The position numbers and the translations under genes were made by a program. A stretch of 23,688 bases of DNA from Galactobacter sp052108535 (GTDB lineage Bacteria; Actinomycetota; Actinomycetes; Actinomycetales; Micrococcaceae). The notes under the pieces are model-generated. The model was not told the origin of the DNA. It was given only the letters and a program-made list of their open reading frames with translations, and did no database searches. Below are positions 6,839 through 14,739 of this stretch, one piece after another. Within the stretch, counting starts at the first letter, position 1. Each line of letters starts with the position of its first letter. Where the stretch lies: the NCBI GenBank assembly GCA_052108535.1, contig JBQDZM010000042.1:1-23688 (forward strand), in the 5' to 3' direction.

Positions 6839-7201
6839 TCAGGAACGCTCGCGGTGCACCGTGATGATCACGTCGTCGAAAGGCACCGGGATGGGCGCCT
6901 GCGGCTTGTGCACACTGACCGTCACCCCGCTCGGGGCAAAGTCCTCCAACACCCGGTCGGCAATGACGGCAGCGAGTTTCTCGATCAGGTCGTAAGACCC
7001 AGCCTCGATCTCCTCCACCACGGCCTGCGCCACGGCACCGTAATCTACGGTGTCGCGCAGATCGTCGCTGGCAGCAGCCAGCGCCGTGGACGTGTGCAGG
7101 GTCAGGTCCACCCGGAACGTCTGCCCATCGCGCTTCTCGTGCTCAAAGACCCCGTGATAGCCGGTGGCCTCGATGCCGGTGATGGTGATCGTGTCGCTCA
7201 T
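6839..7201 (-). CDS. folB: dihydroneopterin aldolase
   Basis: FolB cleaves 7,8-dihydroneopterin to 6-hydroxymethyl-7,8-dihydropterin and glycolaldehyde, feeding FolK. The 120-residue length is typical. Landmarks are GYHGVFEHEKRDGQTFRVDL (14-33), DTVDYGAV (50-57, with Tyr54), the IEKLA segment (73-77) with Glu74, and VHKPQAPI (97-104) containing the catalytic Lys99. The ATG at 7201 overlaps the folP stop as ATGA, so folP and folB are coupled. Confidence 0.96.
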   Translation of the reverse strand: MSDTITITGIEATGYHGVFEHEKRDGQTFRVDLTLHTSTALAAASDDLRDTVDYGAVAQAVVEEIEAGSYDLIEKLAAVIADRVLEDFAPSGVTVSVHKPQAPIPVPFDDVIITVHRERS

Positions 7202-8157
7202 GCCTGTTCCCCCGTCGTGGCCTCTGGCGCGGCTCCAGTCACGGCCGCCGGCCGACCCTGACGCCAGGCGGAGGCGACGAGGACCGCGTCACGCGAGGAC
7301 ACGACGTCGTGCACTCGCACGCACCAGGCCCCCGCCTGGGCGGACAAAGCGGACGTCGCTGCGGTGGCCGCGTCGCGTTGGGTTGGCTCGTGAGGGAGAC
7401 CCACCTCCTCGAGGAGGTGACCCAGGAAGCGCTTGCGAGAGGTTCCGATCAGCACCTTGTGTCCTAACCCCACGAAATGCTCGGTCGCCGCCAGCAATTC
7501 CCAGTTGTGCGGGGCATTCTTCGCGAAGCCGACCCCCGGATCCAGGATGATCTGCTCCGGCGCCACACCCGCGGCCACGTACTTGTCCCGCAGCGCCAGC
7601 AGTTCCTCGGTGACCTCCCGGACGGTGTCCTCGTAATGGGCCATGGACCCCATGGTCTGCTGGTCACCGCGGCGGTGCATCAGCACGTACGGGACGCCGG
7701 TGCGGGCGATGAGTTCCGGCATGCCGGGTTCGTGCGTCAGGCCGGCCACGTCGTTGATCAGGTGCGCGCCCACCGCTATGCAGGCCTCAGCGGTGGAGAC
7801 ATGCGTGGTGTCCACGGAAACCACCGCTCCGGCCGCGACGAGCGCCTGGACCACCGGCACCACGCGCTGAGCCTCGACGTCCTCGGGGACGAAGTCGGCA
7901 TCCGGACGGGTGGATTCCCCGCCCACGTCGATAATGTCTGCTCCGGCCTTCATCAGTTCCAAGCCGTGAGCGATCGCGTCCTCGGTGGAGAGGTAGCGGC
8001 CGCCGTCAGAGAAGGAATCGGCGGTGACGTTCAGAACGCCCATGACCAGGGTGCGGTCCTTCGGCAGTTCCGTCCACGCCTGTTCACGCGAGCGCAGCCG
8101 CAGAACGGGTAGCGGCGTGGTGTTGGGACCGGTCCCGGGGACGGCTGCGAGGCTCAC
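7198..8157 (-). CDS. folP: dihydropteroate synthase
   Basis: FolP condenses 6-hydroxymethyl-dihydropterin pyrophosphate with p-aminobenzoate to give dihydropteroate; it is the sulfonamide target. The 319-residue TIM barrel carries VMGVLNVTADSFSDGG (38-53), IIDVGGESTRPDA (75-87), SVDTTH, LINDVAG, ILDPGVGFAKN and the phosphate-binding IGTSRKRFLG. The start is GTG at 8157, because AAGGAG lies 5 nt upstream; the frame runs 19 codons further upstream without family similarity. The gene follows folE with a 112-nt gap and overlaps folB by 4 nt. Confidence 0.95.
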   Translation of the reverse strand: MSLAAVPGTGPNTTPLPVLRLRSREQAWTELPKDRTLVMGVLNVTADSFSDGGRYLSTEDAIAHGLELMKAGADIIDVGGESTRPDADFVPEDVEAQRVVPVVQALVAAGAVVSVDTTHVSTAEACIAVGAHLINDVAGLTHEPGMPELIARTGVPYVLMHRRGDQQTMGSMAHYEDTVREVTEELLALRDKYVAAGVAPEQIILDPGVGFAKNAPHNWELLAATEHFVGLGHKVLIGTSRKRFLGHLLEEVGLPHEPTQRDAATAATSALSAQAGAWCVRVHDVVSSRDAVLVASAWRQGRPAAVTGAAPEATTGEQA

Positions 8158-8269
8158 ATGGGCTCCTTGACTTGTGAAAACTACGACTGGCGAACTGCGG
8201 GCTCCGGCGCACACGAACGCGCCGGAACGGCGCTAGGCACCCAGAGAGTACTGCCGACCTGGTGACTGT

Positions 8270-8866
8270 TCAGCGGCCCAGGATGAGACTCATGGCCTCC
8301 GCCCGAGTGGCAGGGTCCCGCAACTGACCGCGCACAGCGGACGTCGTGGTGGTCGCTCCAGGCTTACGCACCCCGCGCATGGACATGCACAGGTGTTCGC
8401 ACTCCACCACGACGATAGCGCCCCGAGGGCTCAGATTCTCCTCCAGCGCCTCCACGATCTGCGTGGTGAGGCGCTCCTGCACCTGCGGGCGCTTGGCGTA
8501 GAGGTCCACGAGCCGGGCCAGCTTGGACAGACCGGTCACCTTCCCGTCCTCTCCGGGAATGTAACCAACATGAGCCTGCCCGTGGAAGGGAACCAAGTGG
8601 TGTTCGCACGTGGAGTAGAACGGAATGTCCTTCACCAGAACCAGCTCGGAGTGGTCGATGTCGAACGTGGTGGCCAGCAGGTCCCGAGGGTCCTGGTGCA
8701 GGCCCGCGAAGATCTCCGCATAGGAGCGAGCCACCCGGTCGGGGGTGTCCTGGAGGCCATCACGGTCCGGGTCCTCCCCCACGGCCAGCAGGATCTCCCG
8801 CACGGCGGCAGCGATTCGGGGCTGATCGATCTCGGGGCTCAAGGCCCCCTGCGCTTCGTTGATCAC
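8270..8866 (-). CDS. folE: GTP cyclohydrolase I
   Basis: FolE opens GTP to form 7,8-dihydroneopterin triphosphate, the first committed step of folate synthesis. The 198-residue protein has the zinc-binding and active-site segments STCEHHLVPFHG (Cys87, His90) and ECEHLCMSMRG (Cys160), plus GYIPGEDGKVTGLSKLARLVD (101-121). The GTG at 8866 is chosen over a longer open frame: AGGA lies 8 nt upstream, and the residues further upstream (a run of Arg) do not belong to the family. It is the first gene of the minus-strand fol run and diverges from a toxin-antitoxin pair across 118 nt. In relatives ftsH usually lies directly upstream; here an accessory block of about 8 kb intervenes. Confidence 0.95.
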   Translation of the reverse strand: MINEAQGALSPEIDQPRIAAAVREILLAVGEDPDRDGLQDTPDRVARSYAEIFAGLHQDPRDLLATTFDIDHSELVLVKDIPFYSTCEHHLVPFHGQAHVGYIPGEDGKVTGLSKLARLVDLYAKRPQVQERLTTQIVEALEENLSPRGAIVVVECEHLCMSMRGVRKPGATTTTSAVRGQLRDPATRAEAMSLILGR

Positions 8867-8954
8867 AACATCGATCCTACTTGCCCGGCGCCGGCGTCGC
8901 CTCGGCCGAATGCCTGACGGCACGCGGATGCAGAGCGAAGTGACAGGCCTTCCT

Positions 8955-8977
8955 CGCGTATAACGCGTGTAATACAC
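8955..8977. promoter_or_regulatory. two overlapping operator-like palindromes upstream of the toxin-antitoxin pair
   Basis: CGCGT-ATA-ACGCG (8955-8967) and GTGTA-A-TACAC (8967-8977) are perfect 5-bp-arm palindromes sharing one base. They cover -10-like sequences TATAAC (8959-8964) and TAATAC (8970-8975). The ATG of the toxin gene is at 8985, so a transcript from the second box would have almost no leader. Autorepression by the ribbon-helix-helix antitoxin is the natural reading. The site also lies upstream of the divergent folE. Confidence 0.5.
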
Positions 8978-8984
8978 TGGCGCC

Positions 8985-9290
8985 ATGGCGAACATCAGGT
9001 GGGTTCCCGAGTCCGTGACCCACATGTGGGAACGGCATCGGGTCACGCCCGATGAGGCCGAAGAAGCGATCGACGACCCCGAAGCGCTCCTCCAGTCTCC
9101 CGATCCAGCCGGCCGATCAGGGATGTCTGATCGCTACGTTGGATGGAGTGATACCCGCGACGAGCTGATCGTCGTGATCGTGATTCGCTTCGACGGGGAG
9201 ACGTATGGCAGCAACGCATGGCCAGCCAACACCACACATCAGCGACTGTATGAAGAAAGGTACGGCAATGACCACCGATATCCCCGCTGA
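8985..9290 (+). CDS. BrnT-like toxin candidate of a toxin-antitoxin pair
   Basis: A 101-residue protein whose layout fits the BrnT/RelE-fold mRNase toxins: an N-terminal strand and helix (IRWVPESVTHMWERHRVTPDEAEEAI, in two parts), then RYVGWSDTRDELIVVIVIR strands and a polar C-terminal helix ending HQRLYEERYG. The family link is by pattern only and identity looks low. The gene comes first in the pair, as toxins do in BrnTA and HigBA. It overlaps the antitoxin gene by 23 nt. There is no clear Shine-Dalgarno before ATG 8985, and a -10-like TAATAC ends only 9 nt upstream, suggesting a leaderless or near-leaderless message. Confidence 0.6.
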   Translation: MANIRWVPESVTHMWERHRVTPDEAEEAIDDPEALLQSPDPAGRSGMSDRYVGWSDTRDELIVVIVIRFDGETYGSNAWPANTTHQRLYEERYGNDHRYPR

Positions 9291-9597
9291 GGCTCACGCC
9301 GCTGTGATCGCCGAGTTGGAAGCAGATGCACCCGAGTACCGAAACGGACTGCCTAACCAGGGCGAATGGCGCAAACCGAACCGCGGTTCCTCTCCTCTGC
9401 TGGCGTTGCGGCTACCCGCGGACACATTGGAGGAGCTTCAGAAGCAGGCCGCAGAGAATGGTGTAGCCGTGTCTGCCCTTGCCAGGAGCTTCATCACCGA
9501 GGGACTCGCGAGGCAACGCGGAGACGACCTCCCGGCTGCGCTTGAGCGGCTCGAACGCGACGTCGCCGCAGTCAAGGCTCAAGCGCTAGCCGGTTGA
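9268..9597 (+). CDS. ribbon-helix-helix antitoxin candidate
   Basis: The 109-residue protein has a CopG-type ribbon-helix-helix segment at about 45-82 (LALRLPADTLEELQKQAAENG onward, then VSALARSFITEGLA), preceded by a polar N-terminal arm and followed by a short coiled-coil-like tail (ALERLERDVAAVKAQALAG). I chose ATG 9268 because AAAGG lies 7 nt upstream; earlier in-frame ATGs at 9205 and 9250 are less well placed. It overlaps the toxin gene by 23 nt, so the two are coupled. It probably neutralises the upstream product and represses the pair through the palindromes at 8955-8977. Its stop lies 7 nt from the convergent soxG stop. Confidence 0.6.
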   Translation: MTTDIPAEAHAAVIAELEADAPEYRNGLPNQGEWRKPNRGSSPLLALRLPADTLEELQKQAAENGVAVSALARSFITEGLARQRGDDLPAALERLERDVAAVKAQALAG

Positions 9598-9604
9598 GGC
9601 CCCC

Positions 9605-10219
9605 TCAGGCCACGGCCGGCCCCGCGTACTCCACCATGCCGTCCACCAATGCGCGGACCAGGTAGTCCGCGAAGGAGGCGCGGACGTAGATCCGGAAGCC
9701 TTCCTCGGCGTAACGGTGCAGGTACACCGGCACCGGTCCCAGGCCGGTGACCACGGCCGCTCCCACGCCGAAGGCGCGGGGGTGCAGGTCCTGGTGGCAG
9801 AACTTCTCCAGCAGGTCCCGGGCGGAGGCCCCGGTCAGGTCCAGGACGGTGCGGTTACCGGAGAGGTCCACGACCTGACCGGGCAGACCCTCCAGAGCCG
9901 CCTCGCCAGCTGCGGAGTCGGACGGCGTCTGCCTGCGGGAGGCATCCACCACCAGGAACTCGTCCGGGGACAGCCACAGCGCATGCACACCGGAGGCGTC
10001 GCCGGACGTCTCCCCGTGCGCGGTGGGGAACGCAAGACCGTACACCGACTCCAGCGCCGCGGCGGAGGGGGTACCCGGCACTACGCGCACACCCAGCTGG
10101 GGCACGAAGGGCAGCTCACGCAGCGCCACTGACCGGGGTCCCGTGACCTCGGCCTCCTCCATCAGGGATGCGAGGTGGGCGGCGGGGGAAACCCGCAGGG
10201 AATCGAGATCAACCGTCAC
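9605..10219 (-). CDS. soxG: sarcosine oxidase gamma subunit
   Basis: The 204-residue small subunit of heterotetrameric sarcosine oxidase, which resembles part of the glycine-cleavage T-protein fold. Recognisable parts are HALWLSPDEFLVVD, VVDLSGNRTVLDLTGASARDLLEK and the C-terminal YLHRYAEEGFRIYVRASFADYL. The start is GTG 10219, with AAGGAG 6 nt upstream, giving an 11-nt overlap with soxA; the longer frame is a soxA shadow. It is the last gene of glyA-soxBDAG. No purU or folD follows; the next gene is the convergent antitoxin. Confidence 0.9.
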   Translation of the reverse strand: MTVDLDSLRVSPAAHLASLMEEAEVTGPRSVALRELPFVPQLGVRVVPGTPSAAALESVYGLAFPTAHGETSGDASGVHALWLSPDEFLVVDASRRQTPSDSAAGEAALEGLPGQVVDLSGNRTVLDLTGASARDLLEKFCHQDLHPRAFGVGAAVVTGLGPVPVYLHRYAEEGFRIYVRASFADYLVRALVDGMVEYAGPAVA

Positions 10220-13109
10220 GGCGAGCTCCTTCAGGGTCAAAGAGGACGGGTTCAGCGATCTCGACATCCACGAGACCGTTCGGGGAGGGCCACTGGACGA
10301 TCTCGCCGATGCGATCGCGCCCACCCTTGACCAAGGCGAGGCCGAAGGGGCGTTCCAGCGCCGCCGACATGTACGCCGAGGTGACGTGACCGGCCATGGG
10401 GACCGGGACGTCGGACAGGTCCACGCCGACGTTCACCAGCTGTGCGCCTTCCTCCAGCAGCGTGGTCTTGTCCACGGGCAGCACACCGACCAGGTGCTTG
10501 CGGTCGGCGCGACGCTGATCCTCGCGGTCGAAGGAACGCTTGCCGATGAAGTCCTTCTTCAGCTTGGAGACCACCCAGCCCATGCCCGCGTCCTGCGGGG
10601 TGATGGTGCCGTCGGTGTCCTGCCCCACGATGATGAAGCCCTTTTCTGCGCGCAGCACGTGCATGGTCTCCGTGCCGTAGGGCGTGATGTCGAACTCGGC
10701 ACCGGCCTCGGTGACGGCCTCCCACACGGATTCCCCGTAGAAGGCGTCCACGTTGATCTCGAAGGCGAGTTCGCCGGAGAAGGAGATGCGGCAGATGCGA
10801 GCGGGAATCCCGGAGGCCAAAACCGTCTCGCGGAACGCCATGAACGGGAAGGCTTCCTTGGACACATCCAGTTCCGGGGCCAGCTTGGCCACCACGTCGC
10901 GGGAGCGGGGCCCGGAGACGCCGATGGTGGTCCACTGCTCGGTCACCGAGGTGAAGAAGACATCCATGGATGGCCACTCGGTTTGGTGCAGCTCCTCGAG
11001 CCAGTCCAGGACCTTGGCGGCGCCGCCGGTGGTGGTGGTCATCAGGAAGCGGTCCTCGGCGATGCGCATGGTGACGCCGTCGTCGAAGATCATGCCGTCC
11101 GGGGAGCACATGACGCCGTAGCGGCCCATGCCCACCTTCAGCTTGAGGTAGCCGTTGGTGTAGACCCGGTTGATGAACTCGGCGGCGTCGGCGCCGCGGA
11201 TCTCGATCTTGCCCAGCGTGGTGGTGTCCTGGTAGCCCACGGAGTTGCGCACTGCGGCGCATTCGCGCAGGACAGCCTGGTCCATGGTCTCCGAACCCTG
11301 CGGGTAGTAGCGGGGGCGGACCCACTGGCCCACGTCCTCGAACACGGCCCCGTGGGAGACGTGCCAGGGGTGGATGGCGCCGAGTCGGTTCACGTCGAAC
11401 AGCTCTCCGCGGCGGCGGCCCGCCAGGGCCGCGAAGGGCACTGCGGCGAAGGGCGCACGCTGTTTGGAGGTGCCCACGGCTTCGGGTCCGCCGACGCCCA
11501 GCAGCTGAGCCACGACGCCGGCCACGTTCACGCCGGAGGTGCGGCCCTGATCGGCCGCGGTACCCACGGAGGTGTAGCGCTTGACGTGCTCAACTGAGCG
11601 CATGCCCGCCCCGGTGGCGCGGGCCACGTCGCGCACGCTCTGGTCGCGCTGCAGGTCCACGAAGTGGGTTGTCCACTGCGAGGGCTCGCCCTGGCCGGGA
11701 ACCAGCCAGACGGGCGCCACTATGGCCGACGCGTCGGTCGTAGTGGCCGACGGCGTCACCAAAGGTGCGCTGAACCCGGCGGCTCGCGCCGCCTGGTGGC
11801 CGGCCTCTGCACCGGCGGCGAGTGCGCCGGTGGTGTCGTGGGTGCCTGCCGCTGCGCCGACCACGAACTGGTCCTTGACCCGCCCGCTGGGCACAAACGC
11901 TGCGCGGTCGGCATCCCAGGCAACCTGACCCTGCCGCTGCGTGTGCAGGTGGACCACGGGGCTGAAGCCGCCGGAAACGGCCAACAGGTCGGTCTCGTAG
12001 GTGGTGGACTCACCCGTCAGGCGACCTTCCGCGTCCAGGATGGAGAAGGTGACGGAGGTGATCTCACCGTTCTCCCCACCCTCGGTGTCCGCGGGGACGG
12101 CCGAGTAGGTCACCGGCACCCCGGTGGACTGGGACACGGACGCGGAGAACGCGGTGGCCTCGGCGCGGGAGTCCGCGACCGCGACGACCTCAACACCGGA
12201 GGCGACGAGGTCGGCGACCGTGGCGTAGGCGGAGTCGTTGGTCGTGGCGACCGTGACCTTGGAGCCTGCCGCGACGCCGAAGCGGTTGAGGTAGGAACGC
12301 ACGCCGGAGGCCAGCATGATGCCCGGGCGGTCGTTGTTCGCGAAGACCAGGGGGCGTTCGTGGGCGCCGGTGGCGAGCACCACCTGCGCGGAACGGATGT
12401 GCCAGGTGCGCAGGCGGGACACGCCGGCGGGAACCTGGGCCAGGTGGTCGGTGCGCTGCTGCACGGCCACCAGGTAGTTGGAGTCGTAGCTGCCGATCAA
12501 CGCGGTGCGGGGCAGGTAGACCAACTCCTCCGCGCCCTGCAGGCGCTCAATGGTGGAGTCCGCCCAGGCCACGGCGTCCGCCTCATCGATCTGCTCACCG
12601 CGGGCGTCCCGCAGGGAACCGCCCGGCAGCGGGCGATCGTCGATCAGGTAGGTGCGAGCACCGGTCTTGGCCGCTTCGCGTGCCGCGGCCAGGCCGGCGG
12701 GCCCCGCCCCGACCACCACGACGTCCGCATGGACGTTCTTGCGGTCGTAGACGGCCTCATCCTTCTTAGGATCCAGCACGCCCTGACCGGAGACGTAGTT
12801 GGCCTGCAAGCCGTCGGTGGCGAAGGTCAGCGTGGCGGAGAGCATGGACTCGTCCGACTGCTCCGGTGTCCGTGCGGCGACGGTCACGAGCGCGTTAGCT
12901 TCCTCCTGCCAGGAGGACATGAGGCCGCGCGGGCGCCCCAGGTGCATGGACGCCCCGCAGGACAGACGGCCGCCTGCCAACTGTGCTGAGGCGATGGAGT
13001 CACCCACGAAACCCTCGTAGGCGGCGCCGTCCACGCTGATGCTCAGCGGGGCGTTACGGTCAATCCCATACGCCGGTGCGGCGTCAGGGGAAAGTCGGGT
13101 GGCGGTCAC
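10209..13109 (-). CDS. soxA: sarcosine oxidase alpha subunit
   Basis: The 966-residue large subunit. An N-terminal domain of about 120 residues (GIDRNAPLSISVDG, GDSIASAQLAGG, GRPRGLM) is followed by a pyridine-nucleotide-disulfide type dinucleotide fold with GAGPAG at 134-139 that binds NAD in characterised enzymes. The C-terminal third is a glycine-cleavage T-like (GcvT) folate domain, which hands the sarcosine methyl group to tetrahydrofolate as methylene-tetrahydrofolate. The length matches the family. The GTG start overlaps the soxD stop as GTGA. Confidence 0.95.
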   Translation of the reverse strand: MTATRLSPDAAPAYGIDRNAPLSISVDGAAYEGFVGDSIASAQLAGGRLSCGASMHLGRPRGLMSSWQEEANALVTVAARTPEQSDESMLSATLTFATDGLQANYVSGQGVLDPKKDEAVYDRKNVHADVVVVGAGPAGLAAAREAAKTGARTYLIDDRPLPGGSLRDARGEQIDEADAVAWADSTIERLQGAEELVYLPRTALIGSYDSNYLVAVQQRTDHLAQVPAGVSRLRTWHIRSAQVVLATGAHERPLVFANNDRPGIMLASGVRSYLNRFGVAAGSKVTVATTNDSAYATVADLVASGVEVVAVADSRAEATAFSASVSQSTGVPVTYSAVPADTEGGENGEITSVTFSILDAEGRLTGESTTYETDLLAVSGGFSPVVHLHTQRQGQVAWDADRAAFVPSGRVKDQFVVGAAAGTHDTTGALAAGAEAGHQAARAAGFSAPLVTPSATTTDASAIVAPVWLVPGQGEPSQWTTHFVDLQRDQSVRDVARATGAGMRSVEHVKRYTSVGTAADQGRTSGVNVAGVVAQLLGVGGPEAVGTSKQRAPFAAVPFAALAGRRRGELFDVNRLGAIHPWHVSHGAVFEDVGQWVRPRYYPQGSETMDQAVLRECAAVRNSVGYQDTTTLGKIEIRGADAAEFINRVYTNGYLKLKVGMGRYGVMCSPDGMIFDDGVTMRIAEDRFLMTTTTGGAAKVLDWLEELHQTEWPSMDVFFTSVTEQWTTIGVSGPRSRDVVAKLAPELDVSKEAFPFMAFRETVLASGIPARICRISFSGELAFEINVDAFYGESVWEAVTEAGAEFDITPYGTETMHVLRAEKGFIIVGQDTDGTITPQDAGMGWVVSKLKKDFIGKRSFDREDQRRADRKHLVGVLPVDKTTLLEEGAQLVNVGVDLSDVPVPMAGHVTSAYMSAALERPFGLALVKGGRDRIGEIVQWPSPNGLVDVEIAEPVLFDPEGARRDG

Positions 13110-13492
13110 CGGTTTCCCTCCTTGGCGGTGTTGTCAGTAATGTCCGACGACGCGGCGTCGCCAGCCTTGTCCCGCGCGGCAGGTGCCGCGGGAGCGGGCG
13201 GTGCGCCCGCGTCGTCGGACACAGGTGGTCTGGGCGTGCCGGCCGGATAGGTGGTCAGGAAGTCGTAGGTGACCGTGTTGCGCAAGGCGTTGAACCACTT
13301 ACGGCAGCCGGCGCCGTGTAACCAGCGTTCGGCGAGGACACCGCGGGTGTTCTCGCGGTAGAAGAGGTACTCGGCCCATTCACGATCGTTGAGGGCGGAG
13401 GGGTCCTCCGGGTACGGGACGTGGGCCTGGCCGCCGTAGTGGAACTCGGTCTCGTCGCGCGGGCCGCAATGGGGGCATTCGATCAGAAGCAT
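13106..13492 (-). CDS. soxD: sarcosine oxidase delta subunit
   Basis: A 128-residue zinc-binding subunit. Cys6 and Cys9 in ECPHCGPR, and His59 and Cys63 in LHGAGCRKWF, reproduce the CxxC...HxxxC zinc site of heterotetrameric sarcosine oxidase. The body (ALNDREWAEYLFYRENTRG) is typical of the family. The Ala/Pro/Asp-rich C-terminal tail of about 40 residues is longer than the minimal delta subunit and probably flexible. ATG 13492 has AAGGA 9 nt upstream. It lies 28 nt after soxB and overlaps soxA by 4 nt. Confidence 0.93.
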   Translation of the reverse strand: MLLIECPHCGPRDETEFHYGGQAHVPYPEDPSALNDREWAEYLFYRENTRGVLAERWLHGAGCRKWFNALRNTVTYDFLTTYPAGTPRPPVSDDAGAPPAPAAPAARDKAGDAASSDITDNTAKEGNR

Positions 13493-13520
13493 CTTTTTTG
13501 ATCCTTAAGCTGCGTGTGCG

Positions 13521-14738
13521 TCAGTGGGCCACGGCGGCGGCGCCGTGTTCGTCGATCAGGTGACCGGTCTCGAAGCGTTCCAGGGAGAACGGAGCGTTCA
13601 AGGCGTGGGGCTCATCGTTGGCGATGGTGTGGGCAAACGTGTATCCGGCCGCGGGCGTTCCCTTGAAACCACCGGTACCCCAACCGCAGTTGACGTAGAG
13701 CTGGTCAACTTCCGTCTTGGAGACAATCGGGGAGGCATCCAGGGTGACATCCACGATGCCGCCCCAGGTGCGCAGCAGGTGGGCGCGGGAGAAGATCGGG
13801 AAAAGTTCCACGGCTGCGGCCATCTGCTCCTCGATCACGTGGAAGGCACCGCGCTGCCCGTACCCCACGTAGGAGTCCACGCCGGCGCCCATGACCAGTT
13901 CGCCCTTGTGCGCCTGGGAGACGTAGACGTGCACGTGGTTGGACATAACCACCGTCGGATGGACCGGCTCGAAGAGCTCGGAGACCAGGGCCTGCAGCGG
14001 GTGGGACTGGACGGGCAGCAGCACGCCTGCCGACTCTGCGATGGGCGACGTGGAGCCAGCGGCTGCCAGCGCGACCTTGCCTGCCGAGATGTTGCCGCGA
14101 TTGGTGCGAACACCCACGGCCTTTCCGTTCACCACGTCGATGCCGGTGACCTCGCAGTTCTGGATGAGGTCGATGCCGTACTCGTCGCACTTGCGGGCCA
14201 GAGCCCAGGCCACGTGGTCGTGCTTGGCGATGCCAGCGCGGGGCTGGTAGGTGCCGCCCATGACGGGGTAGCGGATGTCATCGCCGATGTTGACGATGGG
14301 GCAGACTTCCTTGACCTGCTGCGGATCCAGCCACTCGGCGTCCACGCCGTTGAGCTTGTTGGAGTTGACGCGGCGCTTGGAGTCGCGAACATCCTGCAGG
14401 GTGTGGTCCAGGTTGAGGCAGCCACGCTGGGAGAACAGGAAATCGTATTCCAGCTCCTCCGGCAGTCCTTCCCAGAGCTTCAAAGAGTGCTCGTAGAGGC
14501 CGGCGGACTCGTCCCAGAGGTAGTTGGAACGGATGATGGTGGTGTTGCGGGCCATGTTCCCGCCGGCCAGCCACCCCTTCTCCAGCACTGCGACGTTGGT
14601 GATGCCATGATTCTTGGCCAGGTAGTACGCCGTGGCCAGGCCGTGGCCGCCACCGCCCACGATCACCACGTCGTAGGAGGATTTGGGGTCCGGGTTGTGC
14701 CAGAGGAAATCCGGGTGCTCCGGAAGCATGTCCGCCAT
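13521..14738 (-). CDS. soxB: sarcosine oxidase beta subunit
   Basis: The 405-residue catalytic subunit oxidises sarcosine. A FAD/NAD Rossmann motif, DVVIVGGGGHGLATAYYL, begins at residue 23. AKHDHVAW (171-178) holds His173 and His175, the position of the covalent FMN attachment in characterised enzymes. The C-terminal RTWGGIVDVTLDASPI and VNCGWGTGGFKGTPAAG are conserved in the DadA-like oxidase family. ATG 14738 starts 1 nt after the glyA stop, with GGGAG 9 nt upstream inside glyA. Confidence 0.95.
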   Translation of the reverse strand: MADMLPEHPDFLWHNPDPKSSYDVVIVGGGGHGLATAYYLAKNHGITNVAVLEKGWLAGGNMARNTTIIRSNYLWDESAGLYEHSLKLWEGLPEELEYDFLFSQRGCLNLDHTLQDVRDSKRRVNSNKLNGVDAEWLDPQQVKEVCPIVNIGDDIRYPVMGGTYQPRAGIAKHDHVAWALARKCDEYGIDLIQNCEVTGIDVVNGKAVGVRTNRGNISAGKVALAAAGSTSPIAESAGVLLPVQSHPLQALVSELFEPVHPTVVMSNHVHVYVSQAHKGELVMGAGVDSYVGYGQRGAFHVIEEQMAAAVELFPIFSRAHLLRTWGGIVDVTLDASPIVSKTEVDQLYVNCGWGTGGFKGTPAAGYTFAHTIANDEPHALNAPFSLERFETGHLIDEHGAAAVAH

Positions 14739-14739
14739 G

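Noticed and set aside
6791..7261. Plus-strand frame next to the iron box as an iron-regulated gene
   Set aside because: It is antisense to folB and has no family signature, so the iron box is better related to the minus-strand folK-like gene.
10023..11597. 524-codon plus-strand open frame opposite soxA and soxG
   Set aside because: It is antisense to clear soxA and soxG coding sequence, has the Gly/His/Val-rich composition of a high-GC shadow and shows no family motif.
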